Assembly (NCBI GenBank): GCA_937908115.1
Contig: CALEQZ010000035.1
Location: 1 to 64,000, forward strand
DNA length: 64,000 nt
Source of the DNA: an uncultured Alcaligenaceae bacterium
Lineage (GTDB): Bacteria > Pseudomonadota > Gammaproteobacteria > Burkholderiales > Burkholderiaceae_B
Direction: 5' to 3'
In this document: piece after piece, positions 8,411-16,532 of the stretch
Layout of the letters: each line of letters begins with the position of its first letter
Position numbering within the stretch: the first letter of the stretch is position 1
Translations under genes and position numbers: made by a program
The notes under the pieces: model-generated
Told to the model about the DNA's origin: nothing
The model's input: only the letters and a program-made list of their open reading frames with translations
Database searches by the model: none

Positions 8411-8435
8411 AAAAAAGCCGCCCAAAAGGCGGCTT
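8411..8435 (-). terminator. Intrinsic terminator for tRNA-Asn
   Basis: On the minus strand GCCGCC and GGGCGGC form a stem around a TTTT loop and are followed by six T. It lies 37 bp past the CCA end of tRNA-Asn. Confidence 0.85.
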
Positions 8436-8471
8436 GAACAAGGACTGCGTCGGTATCGTTTTGAATTGGGT

Positions 8472-8547
8472 TGGCTCCCCGAGCTGGGCTCGAACCAGCG
8501 ACCTGCGGATTAACAGTCCGTCGCTCTACCGACTGAGCTATCGGGGA
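8472..8547 (-). tRNA. tRNA-Asn (GTT anticodon)
   Basis: A 76-nt cloverleaf read on the minus strand: acceptor TCCCCGA/TCGGGGA-type pairing, anticodon loop CTGTTAA with GTT, T arm GGTTCGAGCCC and encoded CCA. No intron. Confidence 0.97.
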
Positions 8548-8679
8548 ACTGCGAAGAAGAAAAACTATAGCATAAATTCGGTTGCCTGCGCAAACGGCCG
8601 CTCACATCTGGCATGCGACCGCATCCGCCAGGCAGCGCGCGCCGGCGTCACCGCGCCGCGCGCGCGAGCCGGCAACGCC

Positions 8680-9657
8680 CTACTTCAGCGAGATCTTGCG
8701 CTCGCGCACGATGGCGCCCCACTGGTCGTATTCCTTCTTCATGAAGGCGGCGAACTCCGCTCGCGTGGTCGGGTGCGGGCTCAGGCCATGCTTTTCAAGC
8801 GCCTGCTTGACTTCCGGATCGTTGAGCACCTTGTTGATTTCCTGGTTCCAGCGCTCGAGCAGCGGTTCCGGCGTGGCGCCGGGCGCAACGAACGCATACC
8901 AGTTCAGCGCCTCGAAGCCGGGATAGCCCGATTCGGCCACCGTGGGAATGTCCGGCAGGTAGGCCGGACGCGCCAGGCCCGTCGTCGCCAGCGGGATCAA
9001 GCGCCCGGTCTCCACGTGCGGCATGGCCGTGGGCGGCGCCGCAAAATAGCTGGCGACCCGCTCGCCCAACAGGTCCTGCATGGCCGGCGCACCACCCTTG
9101 TAGGGCACGTGCACCATGTCCACCCCGGCGCGCTGGTTGAACAGTTCGCCCGCCAGGTGCGAGGCCGAACCCGCGCCGGTCGAAGCAAACTCGACGCTGC
9201 CGGGCTTGTCCTTGGACAGCTGCACGAACTCGGCCAGGTTTTTCACGCCCAGTCCCTTGTGGACGACGAGCACGTTCGGGAAGTAAACGCCGCCGGAGAC
9301 GGGCGCCAAGTCCTTGAAGGGATCGTAGGGCAGCTGCATGATGTGCGGCGCGATCGTCAACGGCCCGACCGAGCCCAGCAACAGGACCGTGCCGTCGGGC
9401 GGGCTGCCGGCCACGAACTGGTGGGCGATGTTGCCGCCCGCTCCTGCCTTGTTCTCGACGACGACCGATTGGCCGATGTTGTCGGCCAGCTTGCGCGCGA
9501 TCATGCGCGCGGCCGAGTCCGCCGCGCCGCCGACGGCAAAGCCCACCACCAGCGTCACGGGCTTGGACGGCGGGAAATCCTGCGCACACGCCGCGCCGGC
9601 ATGCAAGACCGACGAGGCCGCCAACGCGGTGGCCTGGATAAGGGTGACAATTCTCAT
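8680..9657 (-). CDS. Bug-family tripartite tricarboxylate transporter substrate-binding protein
   Basis: A periplasmic extracytoplasmic receptor of the TctC/Bug family (325 residues), greatly expanded in Bordetella and relatives. A Sec signal peptide (MRIVTLIQATALAASS, ending near ACAQD) is followed by KPVTLVVGFAVGG, the typical first strand. GSPPDGTVLLLGS, NVLVVHKGLGVKNLAEF, STGAGSASHLAGE and HVPYKGGAPAMQDLLG are family signatures lining the ligand cleft. The start is the ATG at 9657, with AGGAG 7 nt upstream. A longer frame to 9945 lacks a ribosome-binding site. No membrane components (TctA/TctB) are nearby, so this is an orphan receptor with unknown ligand. Confidence 0.95.
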   Translation of the reverse strand: MRIVTLIQATALAASSVLHAGAACAQDFPPSKPVTLVVGFAVGGAADSAARMIARKLADNIGQSVVVENKAGAGGNIAHQFVAGSPPDGTVLLLGSVGPLTIAPHIMQLPYDPFKDLAPVSGGVYFPNVLVVHKGLGVKNLAEFVQLSKDKPGSVEFASTGAGSASHLAGELFNQRAGVDMVHVPYKGGAPAMQDLLGERVASYFAAPPTAMPHVETGRLIPLATTGLARPAYLPDIPTVAESGYPGFEALNWYAFVAPGATPEPLLERWNQEINKVLNDPEVKQALEKHGLSPHPTTRAEFAAFMKKEYDQWGAIVRERKISLK

Positions 9658-9978
9658 GGTGTCTCCTTTGCTGCGCCGCTGCCGCGCGCATGCGATGTCA
9701 CGCAGCGACAACAACCCGGGTTGGCTTGGATGTAGTTGACCGGCTAACGGGCAACGCAAGGCGGCGGCATGCGCAACCACCCCTGCCCACGTCGGCCGAG
9801 ACGACCGATTATGCAGGCTACCCCGGCTGGGGACAACGACGGCGTCCATGCAGCAAACACCGGCAGACAGCGCCGTTGCGACGGCTGGTCGAGACGAGGC
9901 GCCCGATCCATGGGCGCGACCACAAACCCATGGGCGCGACCACAAACGTTCGAAAGTCGTGCTATCATTTCGCGCTTC
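9658..9978. other. Intergenic region between the Bug gene and tRNA-Thr
   Basis: No gene seen. It holds the Bug leader on the minus strand, a 20-bp tandem duplication (9908-9947), and a TATCAT hexamer at 9963 that could be the tRNA-Thr -10. Confidence 0.5.
9908..9947. repeat. Two tandem copies of a 20-bp unit
   Basis: The unit CCATGGGCGCGACCACAAAC occurs twice head to tail without mismatch. The second copy ends 15 bp before the likely -10 of tRNA-Thr, so the duplication sits at the expected -35 region. Confidence 0.9.
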
Positions 9979-10054
9979 GCCGGCATAGCTCAGTTGGTAG
10001 AGCAGCGCATTCGTAATGCGAAGGTCGTAGGTTCGACTCCTATTGCCGGCACCA
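9979..10054 (+). tRNA. tRNA-Thr (CGT anticodon)
   Basis: A 76-nt cloverleaf: acceptor GCCGGCA/TGCCGGC, anticodon loop TTCGTAA with CGT, T arm GGTTCGACTCC and encoded CCA. Confidence 0.96.
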
Positions 10055-10065
10055 GGATTTGCATC

Positions 10066-10099
10066 AAAAAAGGGGCAGCCTTCGGGCTGCCCCTTTTTG
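10066..10099. terminator. Bidirectional intrinsic terminator between tRNA-Thr and maiA
   Basis: The stem GGGGCAGCC/GGCTGCCCC with a TTC loop is flanked by A-runs on the left and T-runs on the right, so it can stop the tRNA transcript on plus and maiA on minus. Confidence 0.9.
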
Positions 10100-10160
10100 T
10101 ATCCTGCCGTGCGCGGCCCCGGGGCCGCGCCTGCCGGAAAAACGCGCCAGCTGGATCAGG

Positions 10161-10808
10161 TCAGCCCTCGCAGTCGGGCTGGTTCTCGGGCCGCGCGCGC
10201 TCGAACGCTTCGATCTCGCGGCAGGCCGCGTCGATGCGCAGCACCGTCGGCATGGCCGACAAATCGCAATCGAAGCGCCGCGCGTTGTACACCTGGGGCA
10301 CCAGGCAGAGGTCCGCCAAGGTGGGCTGGTCGCCGTGGCAAAAGCGTCCCGTGGCGGGCGAATGGGCCAGCATGGCCTCGACGGCGGCCAGGCCCACGCC
10401 CACCCAGTGCCGGTACCAGCCGTCCTTGGCCTCGTCACTGACCTGCAGGGTGCGCTTCAAATACTTGAGCACCCGCAGGTTGTTCAAGGGATGGGTGTCG
10501 CACGCGATGGTCTGGGCGATGGCCCGCACGCGCGCCCTGCCTACGGCGTCGGCCGGCAACAGCGGCGGCTCGGGGTGGGTTTCGTCCAGGTACTCGATGA
10601 TGGCCAGGGACTGGGTCAGCACCGCGTCGCCGTCGACCAGCGCCGGTACCAGCGCGGCAGGGTTCAGGGCACGATAAGCGTCAGAAAACTGCTGGCCGCC
10701 GTCCTTCAAGAGGTGCACGCCCAGGTATTCGTACGCCAAGCTTTTCAGGTTGAGCGCGATCCGCACGCGATAGGCGGCGGAGCTGCGGAAATAGCTATAC
10801 AACTGCAT
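10161..10808 (-). CDS. maiA: Maleylacetoacetate isomerase (zeta-class GST)
   Basis: Glutathione-dependent cis-trans isomerisation of maleylacetoacetate to fumarylacetoacetate in tyrosine/homogentisate catabolism, or maleylpyruvate isomerisation in gentisate catabolism. The 215-residue product has the zeta motif SSAAYRVRIALN (8-19), a thioredoxin-like N-terminal domain (1-~80, with NPAALVPALVDG and QSLAIIEYLDE) and a helical C-terminal domain (TLADLCLVPQVYNARRF). No homogentisate or gentisate genes adjoin it, so the pathway cannot be fixed. The ATG at 10808 is used. Confidence 0.9.
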   Translation of the reverse strand: MQLYSYFRSSAAYRVRIALNLKSLAYEYLGVHLLKDGGQQFSDAYRALNPAALVPALVDGDAVLTQSLAIIEYLDETHPEPPLLPADAVGRARVRAIAQTIACDTHPLNNLRVLKYLKRTLQVSDEAKDGWYRHWVGVGLAAVEAMLAHSPATGRFCHGDQPTLADLCLVPQVYNARRFDCDLSAMPTVLRIDAACREIEAFERARPENQPDCEG

Positions 10809-10871
10809 GGCAGCCTGTCTCCCTTGGCAGTCATCGGTTGTCAGGGCCGGTGCCCGACGGACACGCCGGCG

Positions 10872-11855
10872 TCATTCGGACCCGGCGGGAACACCCTTGC
10901 GCGACAGGCCCTTGGGCAGCGGAAAGGCGATGCTTTCCTCCAGCCCCGGCATGGTTTGCACCGAGATCGCGCCCAGCTCCTTGAGGCGGTCGACCACCTG
11001 CTGGACCAGGACTTCCGGGGCCGAGGCGCCGGCGGTAATGCCGATGCGCTTGCGGCCCTGCAACCACGCCGGGTCGATCGCATCGGCGCCATCTATGAGG
11101 TAGGCGGGCGTACCCTTGCGCTCGGCCACTTCGCGCAGGCGGTTGGAGTTGGAGCTGTTGACGCTGCCCACGACCAGGACCAGGTCGCAGGCCGGCGCCA
11201 GCATCTTGACCGCATCCTGCCGGTTCTGCGTGGCGTAGCAAATGTCGCTCTTGCGCGGCTCGACGATGCCGGGAAAGCGCGCGCGCAGCGCGTTGGCCAC
11301 TTCGGCCGCGTCATCCACCGATAGCGTGGTCTGCGTCACGAAAGCGAGGTTGGCCGGGTCGCGCACCTGCAGCTTTTGCACGTCCTCGACGGTTTCGACC
11401 AGGTACATGCCCTCGTCGGCCTGGCCCAACGTGCCCTCGACCTCGGGATGGCCCTTGTGGCCGATCATGATGATCTCGCGGCCGGCCGCGCGCATGCGCG
11501 CGACCTCCACGTGCACCTTGGTCACCAGCGGGCAGGTCGCGTCAAAGACCTGCAGTCCGCGCGCCTCGGCCTCGCGACGCACGGCCTTGGACACGCCGTG
11601 CGCGGAGAACACCACGATCGATCCAGCCGGCGCCTCATCGAGCTCGTCGATGAAGATCGCGCCCTTGCTGCGCAGGTCGGCCACCACGTAGCGGTTATGG
11701 ACGATCTCGTGGCGCACGTAGATGGGTGCGCCGTGCAATTGCAGGGCGCGCTCGACGATTTCGATGGCGCGGTCCACGCCGGCGCAAAAGCCGCGCGGCT
11801 GCGCCAGGGTGATCTCGGCGCCGGCGGCGGGCGCGCCGGCTTGAAGACTGGTCAT
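10872..11855 (-). CDS. ispH: 4-hydroxy-3-methylbut-2-enyl diphosphate reductase
   Basis: The last enzyme of the MEP isoprenoid pathway, a [4Fe-4S] protein making IPP and DMAPP. It has 327 residues. Cluster ligands sit in QPRGFCAGVDRA (Cys~24), FDATCPLVTKVH (Cys~108) and SDICYATQNRQ (Cys~209). The substrate-binding motifs HEIVHN, SAHGVS and GSVNSSNSNRL are present. The ATG at 11855 overlaps the last base of the fkpB stop (TAATG), so it is translationally coupled to fkpB, an arrangement also seen in E. coli. Confidence 0.97.
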   Translation of the reverse strand: MTSLQAGAPAAGAEITLAQPRGFCAGVDRAIEIVERALQLHGAPIYVRHEIVHNRYVVADLRSKGAIFIDELDEAPAGSIVVFSAHGVSKAVRREAEARGLQVFDATCPLVTKVHVEVARMRAAGREIIMIGHKGHPEVEGTLGQADEGMYLVETVEDVQKLQVRDPANLAFVTQTTLSVDDAAEVANALRARFPGIVEPRKSDICYATQNRQDAVKMLAPACDLVLVVGSVNSSNSNRLREVAERKGTPAYLIDGADAIDPAWLQGRKRIGITAGASAPEVLVQQVVDRLKELGAISVQTMPGLEESIAFPLPKGLSRKGVPAGSE

Positions 11856-12331
11856 TACAGGACTCCCAGCAAGGTGACGTCCAGGCGCAGCGCGGTGCCG
11901 GCCAGCGGATGATTGAAGTCGAACAGCGCCCAGCCGTCGCCCCACTGCTTGAAAATACCCGAATACTGCCCGCCGTTGGGCGCCCGGAAGGTCACCACGT
12001 CGCCGGGCTCGAAATCCGCGTCCGGGCCCGCGTGCGCCTGCAGCATCGCCTGGCTGACGCGCTGCACGAGGTCGGGATTGCGCTCGCCATAGGCCTGCGC
12101 AGGCTGAAGCTCGACGCTGAAACTGTCACCCTCGCGCTTGCCCAACAGCGCCGCCTCCATGCCCGGCGCCCATTGCCCGGCGCCCATCTGCAGCGTGGCG
12201 GGCCGGCCGTCGTAGGTATCGGCGAATACGGACCCGGCCGCCGGCCCCGATGCCAGGACGATGCGGTAATGCAGGGTCAGGTAGGAGTCCGGACGGACGA
12301 AACTGTTCACTGGCTGCTCAGGGGCGTTCAA
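11855..12331 (-). CDS. fkpB: FKBP-type peptidyl-prolyl isomerase SlpA/FkpB
   Basis: A cytoplasmic SlyD-like FKBP of 158 residues: FADTYDGRPATLQMG and MEAALLGKREGDSFSVELQPAQAYGERNPDLV are family signatures, with an insert-in-flap domain at ~75-130 (FEPGDVVTFRAPN) and FDFNHPLAGTAL near the end. It lacks the His-rich metal tail of SlyD. Coupled to ispH by a 1-bp overlap. radC starts divergently 51 bp away, so both promoters must fit in that gap or reach into the coding regions. Confidence 0.93.
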   Translation of the reverse strand: MNAPEQPVNSFVRPDSYLTLHYRIVLASGPAAGSVFADTYDGRPATLQMGAGQWAPGMEAALLGKREGDSFSVELQPAQAYGERNPDLVQRVSQAMLQAHAGPDADFEPGDVVTFRAPNGGQYSGIFKQWGDGWALFDFNHPLAGTALRLDVTLLGVL

Positions 12332-12382
12332 GATCTGTCACCGTGTCGGCTGCGACGCGAAACCCCGATTTTAGAGCCTGCG

Positions 12383-13057
12383 ATGACCGAGCCCCTGTCT
12401 GCCGCGGCCGAGCGGCCGCGCGAACGCCTGTTGCGCCATGGCCCGGGCGTGCTCACCGACGCGGAAATCCTTGCCGTCATGCTGCGCACCGGCACGCCCG
12501 GCTGCAACGCGGTGGAATTGGGCCGCCGGCTGCTGGCGCAATTCGGCGGCCTGCGCGCGCTGCTATCGGCCGGACGCGACGAAATGCAACGCGTGCCCGG
12601 GCTGGGCCAAGCCAAGATCTGCCAACTACTGGCAGTGCTGGAACTGGCGCGGCGCGCGCTCGAAGAAGACCTGGCGCGCGGCCGCGCGCTGGACCAGCCT
12701 GCGCGGGTCAAGCAATATTGCGCGGCCATCCTGGGGCACCGCCGGGTCGAGCACTGCCTGGCGCTCTACCTGGACAGCCAATACCGCCTGATCGCCAGCG
12801 AAGACATTGCTCGCGGCACGCTCACGCAAGCCTCGGTCTATCCCCGCGAGGTGGTGCGCGCGGCGCTGCGCCACCATGCAGCTGCCCTCATCCTCGCACA
12901 CAACCATCCGTCGGGCGTCGCACAGCCCAGCATGGCCGACCACCGGCTGACCCAGCACCTGAAGCAGGCCTTGGCGCTGGTGGACATCCGCCTGCTCGAT
13001 CACCTCATCGTGGCCGGCGGCCAGACGGTGTCGCTGGCCGAACTGGGGCAGCTTTAG
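12383..13057 (+). CDS. radC: RadC-family JAMM-domain protein
   Basis: 224 residues: an N-terminal helix-hairpin-helix region (~40-85, MQRVPGLGQAKICQLLA) and a C-terminal JAB/MPN+ metallo domain with LILAHNHPSGVAQPS and a downstream Asp (SMADHRLT). The role of RadC in repair is disputed; the fold suggests a zinc hydrolase. The ATG at 12383 begins MTEPLSAAAERPRERLL, the canonical N-terminus; the open frame extends further upstream without support. Confidence 0.93.
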   Translation: MTEPLSAAAERPRERLLRHGPGVLTDAEILAVMLRTGTPGCNAVELGRRLLAQFGGLRALLSAGRDEMQRVPGLGQAKICQLLAVLELARRALEEDLARGRALDQPARVKQYCAAILGHRRVEHCLALYLDSQYRLIASEDIARGTLTQASVYPREVVRAALRHHAAALILAHNHPSGVAQPSMADHRLTQHLKQALALVDIRLLDHLIVAGGQTVSLAELGQL

Positions 13058-13113
13058 CTAGACTGGACCCATCTCGGCCACCGTGCCGGCCCCAAAAGGG
13101 CCGCCTCGCAACC

Positions 13114-13770
13114 ATGCCCAAACTGTGGGATATTTCTCCGCCGGTCTCGTCGCGCTCGCCCGTCTTTCCTGGCGACACCCCCTATCGGCAGCGATGGACA
13201 TGGACGCTGTCGCCCGACTGCCCGGTCAACGTCAGCGAAATCACGCTTTCGCCCCACATCGGCGCGCACGCCGATGCGCCGTTGCACTACCAGTCGGGCG
13301 CGCAGGCCGCCGGCGCCTTGCCGCTCGAGCCGTTTCTCGGTCGGTGCCGTGTCATCCATGCCATCGGGTGCGGGCCACTGGTCCTGCCCGCGCACCTGGC
13401 GCATGCCGCCGACGCCCTGCCCGGGCGCGTCCTGGTGCGCACGGCAAGGCGCGCCGCCTTGGATGCCTGGCACGACGATTTCGCCGCCTTCGCCCCGCAG
13501 ACGATCGAGTGGCTGGCCGACCGCGGCGTCGTGCTGGTCGGCATCGATACGCCGAGCATAGACCCGGCCGAAAGCAAAACGCTGGACAGCCACCAGGCGG
13601 TGCTGCGGCGCGGCTTGCGGGTGCTGGAAAACCTCCTGCTCGATGCGGTCGAGCCCGGCGACTATGAGCTCATCGCCTTGCCGCTTGCCTGGGTCGAAGC
13701 CGACGCCAGCCCGGTGCGCGCCGTGTTGCGCGAATTGCCTGCCCGCACGGGCCACGGAGAAGAACCATGA
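13114..13770 (+). CDS. kynB: Kynurenine formamidase
   Basis: Hydrolyses N-formylkynurenine to kynurenine and formate. 218 residues of the metal-dependent cyclase-like family: LWDISPPVSSRSPVFPGDTPY at the N-terminus and LSPHIGAHADAPLHY, which supplies the His/Asp metal ligands (HxGxHxDxPxH). The ATG at 13114 gives MPKLWDISPPV, the family start. Its stop overlaps the kynU ATG (ATGA). Together with kynU and kynA this is a complete anthranilate-forming tryptophan pathway. Confidence 0.95.
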   Translation: MPKLWDISPPVSSRSPVFPGDTPYRQRWTWTLSPDCPVNVSEITLSPHIGAHADAPLHYQSGAQAAGALPLEPFLGRCRVIHAIGCGPLVLPAHLAHAADALPGRVLVRTARRAALDAWHDDFAAFAPQTIEWLADRGVVLVGIDTPSIDPAESKTLDSHQAVLRRGLRVLENLLLDAVEPGDYELIALPLAWVEADASPVRAVLRELPARTGHGEEP

Positions 13771-15014
13771 TTACCGAACAGGAATGCCTGGAGCGCGATG
13801 CGCGCGATCCCCTGCGGCGATTGCGCGCCCTGTTCCAAATGCCCGAAGGACAGGTCTACCTGGACGGCAACTCGCTGGGGCCGCTGCCCGCGGCCATGCC
13901 GGCAAGGCTGCGCGAGGTGGTCGAGCAAGAATGGGGACAGGCGCTGATTCGCAGCTGGAACGACGCCGGTTGGATCGACCTGCCGCAGCGGGTGGGCGGC
14001 AAGATCGCCCAGCTGATCGGGGCAGCCGCCGACGAGGTGGTCGCCTGCGACAGTACCTCGGTCAACCTCTATAAAGTCCTGTCCGCTGCGCTGTCGGTCG
14101 CCCGGGCGCGCGGGCGCGACCGCATCGTCAGCGAACGCAGCAACTTCCCGACCGACCTGTACGTGGCTGCGGCACTGGCCGAGCGACACGGCATGCAGCT
14201 GGTGCTGGCCGACGCCGAGGACATCCCCGCGCTGCTCGATGCGCGGACGGCCGTGCTGATGCTGACCCACGTCGATTACCGCAGCGGCCGGATGCACGAC
14301 ATGGCGGCGATGACCCGCCTGGCCCACGACGCAGGCGCGCTGGCCGTGTGGGACTTGGCACACTCGGCCGGGGCCGTGCCAGTCGACCTCAACGGGGCCG
14401 GCGCGGACTTCGCGGTCGGATGCGGCTACAAATACCTGAACGGCGGTCCCGGCGCGCCGTCCTTCGTCTGGGTGCATCGTCGCCACCATGATCTGCGCCA
14501 ACCGCTGGCCGGCTGGATGGGGCACGCCGCACCCTTCGACTTCCAAACCGACTACGCTCCGGCCCCCGGCATCGCGCGCTACCTTTGCGGCACGCCGTCG
14601 ATCCTCGCGCTGTCGGCGCTCGAATGCGGGGTCGATACCGTGCTGGCGGCCGAGCCCTTGGGGGGCGTGGCGGCATTGCGACGCAAGTCCCTGGCGCTGA
14701 CCGACTTATTTATCGAGCTGGTGGAGCAATACTGCGCCGGCCACGGCCTGGAACGGGTCACGCCGCTGGCGCCCGAAGATCGGGGCAGCCAGGTCTGCTA
14801 CACCCGCGGCGAAGGCGGCTACGCCATCGTGCAGGCCCTGGTCGAGCACGGCGTGATCGGGGACTTTCGCGAGCCGGACATCCTGCGCTTTGGCTTCGCG
14901 CCACTCTACACACGGCATGTCGACGTCTGGCGCGCCGTGCAGGCGTTACGCGAGGTCCTCGAAAGCGGGCAGTGGCGCGAGCCCAGGTTTTCGCGCCGCG
15001 CGGCGGTGACATGA
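13767..15014 (+). CDS. kynU: Kynureninase
   Basis: A PLP enzyme that cleaves kynurenine to anthranilate and alanine. 415 residues, normal length. YLDGNSLGPLP near residue 33, DSTSVNLYKVLSAAL, and VGCGYKYLNGGPGAPSF, whose Lys (~218) holds PLP. LTHVDYRSGRMHDM is another conserved block. Coupled at both ends: ATGA overlap with kynB and with kynA. Confidence 0.97.
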   Translation: MITEQECLERDARDPLRRLRALFQMPEGQVYLDGNSLGPLPAAMPARLREVVEQEWGQALIRSWNDAGWIDLPQRVGGKIAQLIGAAADEVVACDSTSVNLYKVLSAALSVARARGRDRIVSERSNFPTDLYVAAALAERHGMQLVLADAEDIPALLDARTAVLMLTHVDYRSGRMHDMAAMTRLAHDAGALAVWDLAHSAGAVPVDLNGAGADFAVGCGYKYLNGGPGAPSFVWVHRRHHDLRQPLAGWMGHAAPFDFQTDYAPAPGIARYLCGTPSILALSALECGVDTVLAAEPLGGVAALRRKSLALTDLFIELVEQYCAGHGLERVTPLAPEDRGSQVCYTRGEGGYAIVQALVEHGVIGDFREPDILRFGFAPLYTRHVDVWRAVQALREVLESGQWREPRFSRRAAVT

Positions 15015-15868
15015 TCATGAACGACACCCACGACGATCCGGCCAAAATCGTGCGCAGCGAGGGCCTGCTCATGGATTACGCCGGGGAAATGAGCTATGGC
15101 GACTACCTGCGCCTGGACCAGCTGCTGTCGGCCCAGCGCCCGCGGTCGGGCGAACACAATGAGATGCTGTTCATCGTGCAGCACCAGACCACCGAATTGT
15201 GGATGAAGCTGATGCTGCACGAACTGCGCGCGGCGCTGCGCCAGGTGGCCGAGGACGACCTTCAGCCTGCCTTCAAGATGCTGGCGCGGGTGAGCAAGAT
15301 CATGGAGCAGCTCGTCCACGCCTGGGACGTGCTCGCCACCATGACGCCGCCCGAGTATTCGGCGCTGCGCCCACACCTGGCCCGGTCCAGCGGGTTCCAG
15401 AGCTATCAATACCGCCAAATCGAGTTCCTGTTGGGCAACAAGAATCCGGCCATGCTGCGGCCGCATGCCCATCGGCCCGACCTGTACGAGGCAGTGCGCG
15501 CGGCCTGCATGGCCCCATCGCTATACGACGAGGCGCTGCGCCTGTTGGCCCGCCGGGGCCTGCCGGTCCCGCCCGAGCGGCTCGAGCGCGACTGGAGCCA
15601 GCCCTACCAGGCAGACGAGCGGGTCGAGCAGGCCTGGCTAACGGTCTACCGCGCGCCGCGCGAGTACTGGGACCTATACCAGCTGGGCGAAAAACTGGTC
15701 GACTTGGAAGACGCCTTCCGCCAATGGCGGTTTCGCCACGTCACGACGGTCGAGCGCATCATCGGCTTTAAGCGCGGCACGGGTGGCAGCTCCGGCGTGC
15801 CCTATCTGCGGCGCATGCTGGAGGTGGTGCTGTTTCCCGAACTGTGGAAGCTGCGCACCGACCTGTAA
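15011..15868 (+). CDS. kynA: Tryptophan 2,3-dioxygenase
   Basis: A heme dioxygenase opening the indole ring of tryptophan to N-formylkynurenine. 285 residues. MLFIVQHQTTELWMKLMLHEL (~53-73) contains the substrate-site His. SSGFQSYQYRQIEFLLGNKN and GTGGSSGVPYLRRML are signature blocks, and HVTTVERIIGFKRG carries the heme-ligand His. ATG 15011 overlaps the kynU stop; a second ATG at 15017 is also possible. The order B-U-A puts the first enzyme last. No kynR-like regulator adjoins it. Confidence 0.97.
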   Translation: MIMNDTHDDPAKIVRSEGLLMDYAGEMSYGDYLRLDQLLSAQRPRSGEHNEMLFIVQHQTTELWMKLMLHELRAALRQVAEDDLQPAFKMLARVSKIMEQLVHAWDVLATMTPPEYSALRPHLARSSGFQSYQYRQIEFLLGNKNPAMLRPHAHRPDLYEAVRAACMAPSLYDEALRLLARRGLPVPPERLERDWSQPYQADERVEQAWLTVYRAPREYWDLYQLGEKLVDLEDAFRQWRFRHVTTVERIIGFKRGTGGSSGVPYLRRMLEVVLFPELWKLRTDL

Positions 15869-15949
15869 AGCGCCGCCCCATCGAGCGGCCGGCCGGCCGG
15901 CGCCCGCCGGTGCGCGCCGCGTGGGGGAGCCGGACCATGGGCGCAGCCT

Positions 15950-15977
15950 TTGCCGACCGGCCGTTTCATGATAGAAT
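15950..15977 (+). promoter_or_regulatory. Predicted sigma-70 promoter of rpmE2
   Basis: TTGCCG (15950-15955), a 16-bp spacer and TAGAAT (15972-15977), about 100 bp before the rpmE2 start. No clear Zur-type palindrome overlaps it. Confidence 0.5.
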
Positions 15978-16083
15978 GCGGGGTTACTTTTTGGATACGT
16001 GTCGGGTGTTGCGGCATGGGCCGGCGAGATGGCGGCCAGCGCAAGTGGCGCCCGTCGGCGACCCGCACTCAAAGGATCTCATC

Positions 16084-16347
16084 ATGAAAGAAGGCATCCA
16101 CCCCGAATACCGCGAAGTGGTCTTCATGGACGTGCAGACGGGCGACAAGTTCCTGACCCGCTCGACCGTCTCCACGCGCGAGACCATCGAACTGGACGGC
16201 AAGACGTACCCGCTCTTTAAGTGCGACGTCACGTCCAAGTCGCATCCCTTCTACACGGGTGCCCAGACCCGTATCGTCGAGGCCGGCCGCGTCGAGAAAT
16301 TCCGCGCCCGGTTCGCTCGCACCGCGGGCGCCAAGAAATCGGCCTGA
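16084..16347 (+). CDS. rpmE2: 50S ribosomal protein L31 type B (zinc-free)
   Basis: 87 residues. MKEGIHPEYREVVFMDV and SKSHPFYTGAQTRIVEAGRVEKFRARF are typical of type B L31. The CxxC pairs of zinc-binding L31 are missing; the only Cys is in KCDVTSKSHPF. In many bacteria this form replaces zinc L31 during zinc shortage. The ATG at 16084 lies after a GGATCTC segment. A strong terminator follows, so it is probably monocistronic. Confidence 0.95.
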   Translation: MKEGIHPEYREVVFMDVQTGDKFLTRSTVSTRETIELDGKTYPLFKCDVTSKSHPFYTGAQTRIVEAGRVEKFRARFARTAGAKKSA

Positions 16348-16374
16348 CACCCGTTTTCTTCGCCTGACCACGGC

Positions 16375-16405
16375 AAAAAAGGCAGCCTTGCGGCTGCCTT
16401 TTTTG
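16375..16405 (+). terminator. Intrinsic terminator of rpmE2
   Basis: AAGGCAGCC/GGCTGCCTT stem with a short TTGC loop and six T; 27 bp after the rpmE2 stop. Confidence 0.92.
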
Positions 16406-16532
16406 CCGGCGCGCCCGGCCCCGCCCCGCCGCCGGGGTGAACCCTGCCTGGGGCCGTCGGCGCCCACGGCCGCATCTGGCCGGCGTACAGGCTTTTACCC
16501 CCAGCCAGGCAACTCCGGTTTACAGTACGCCC

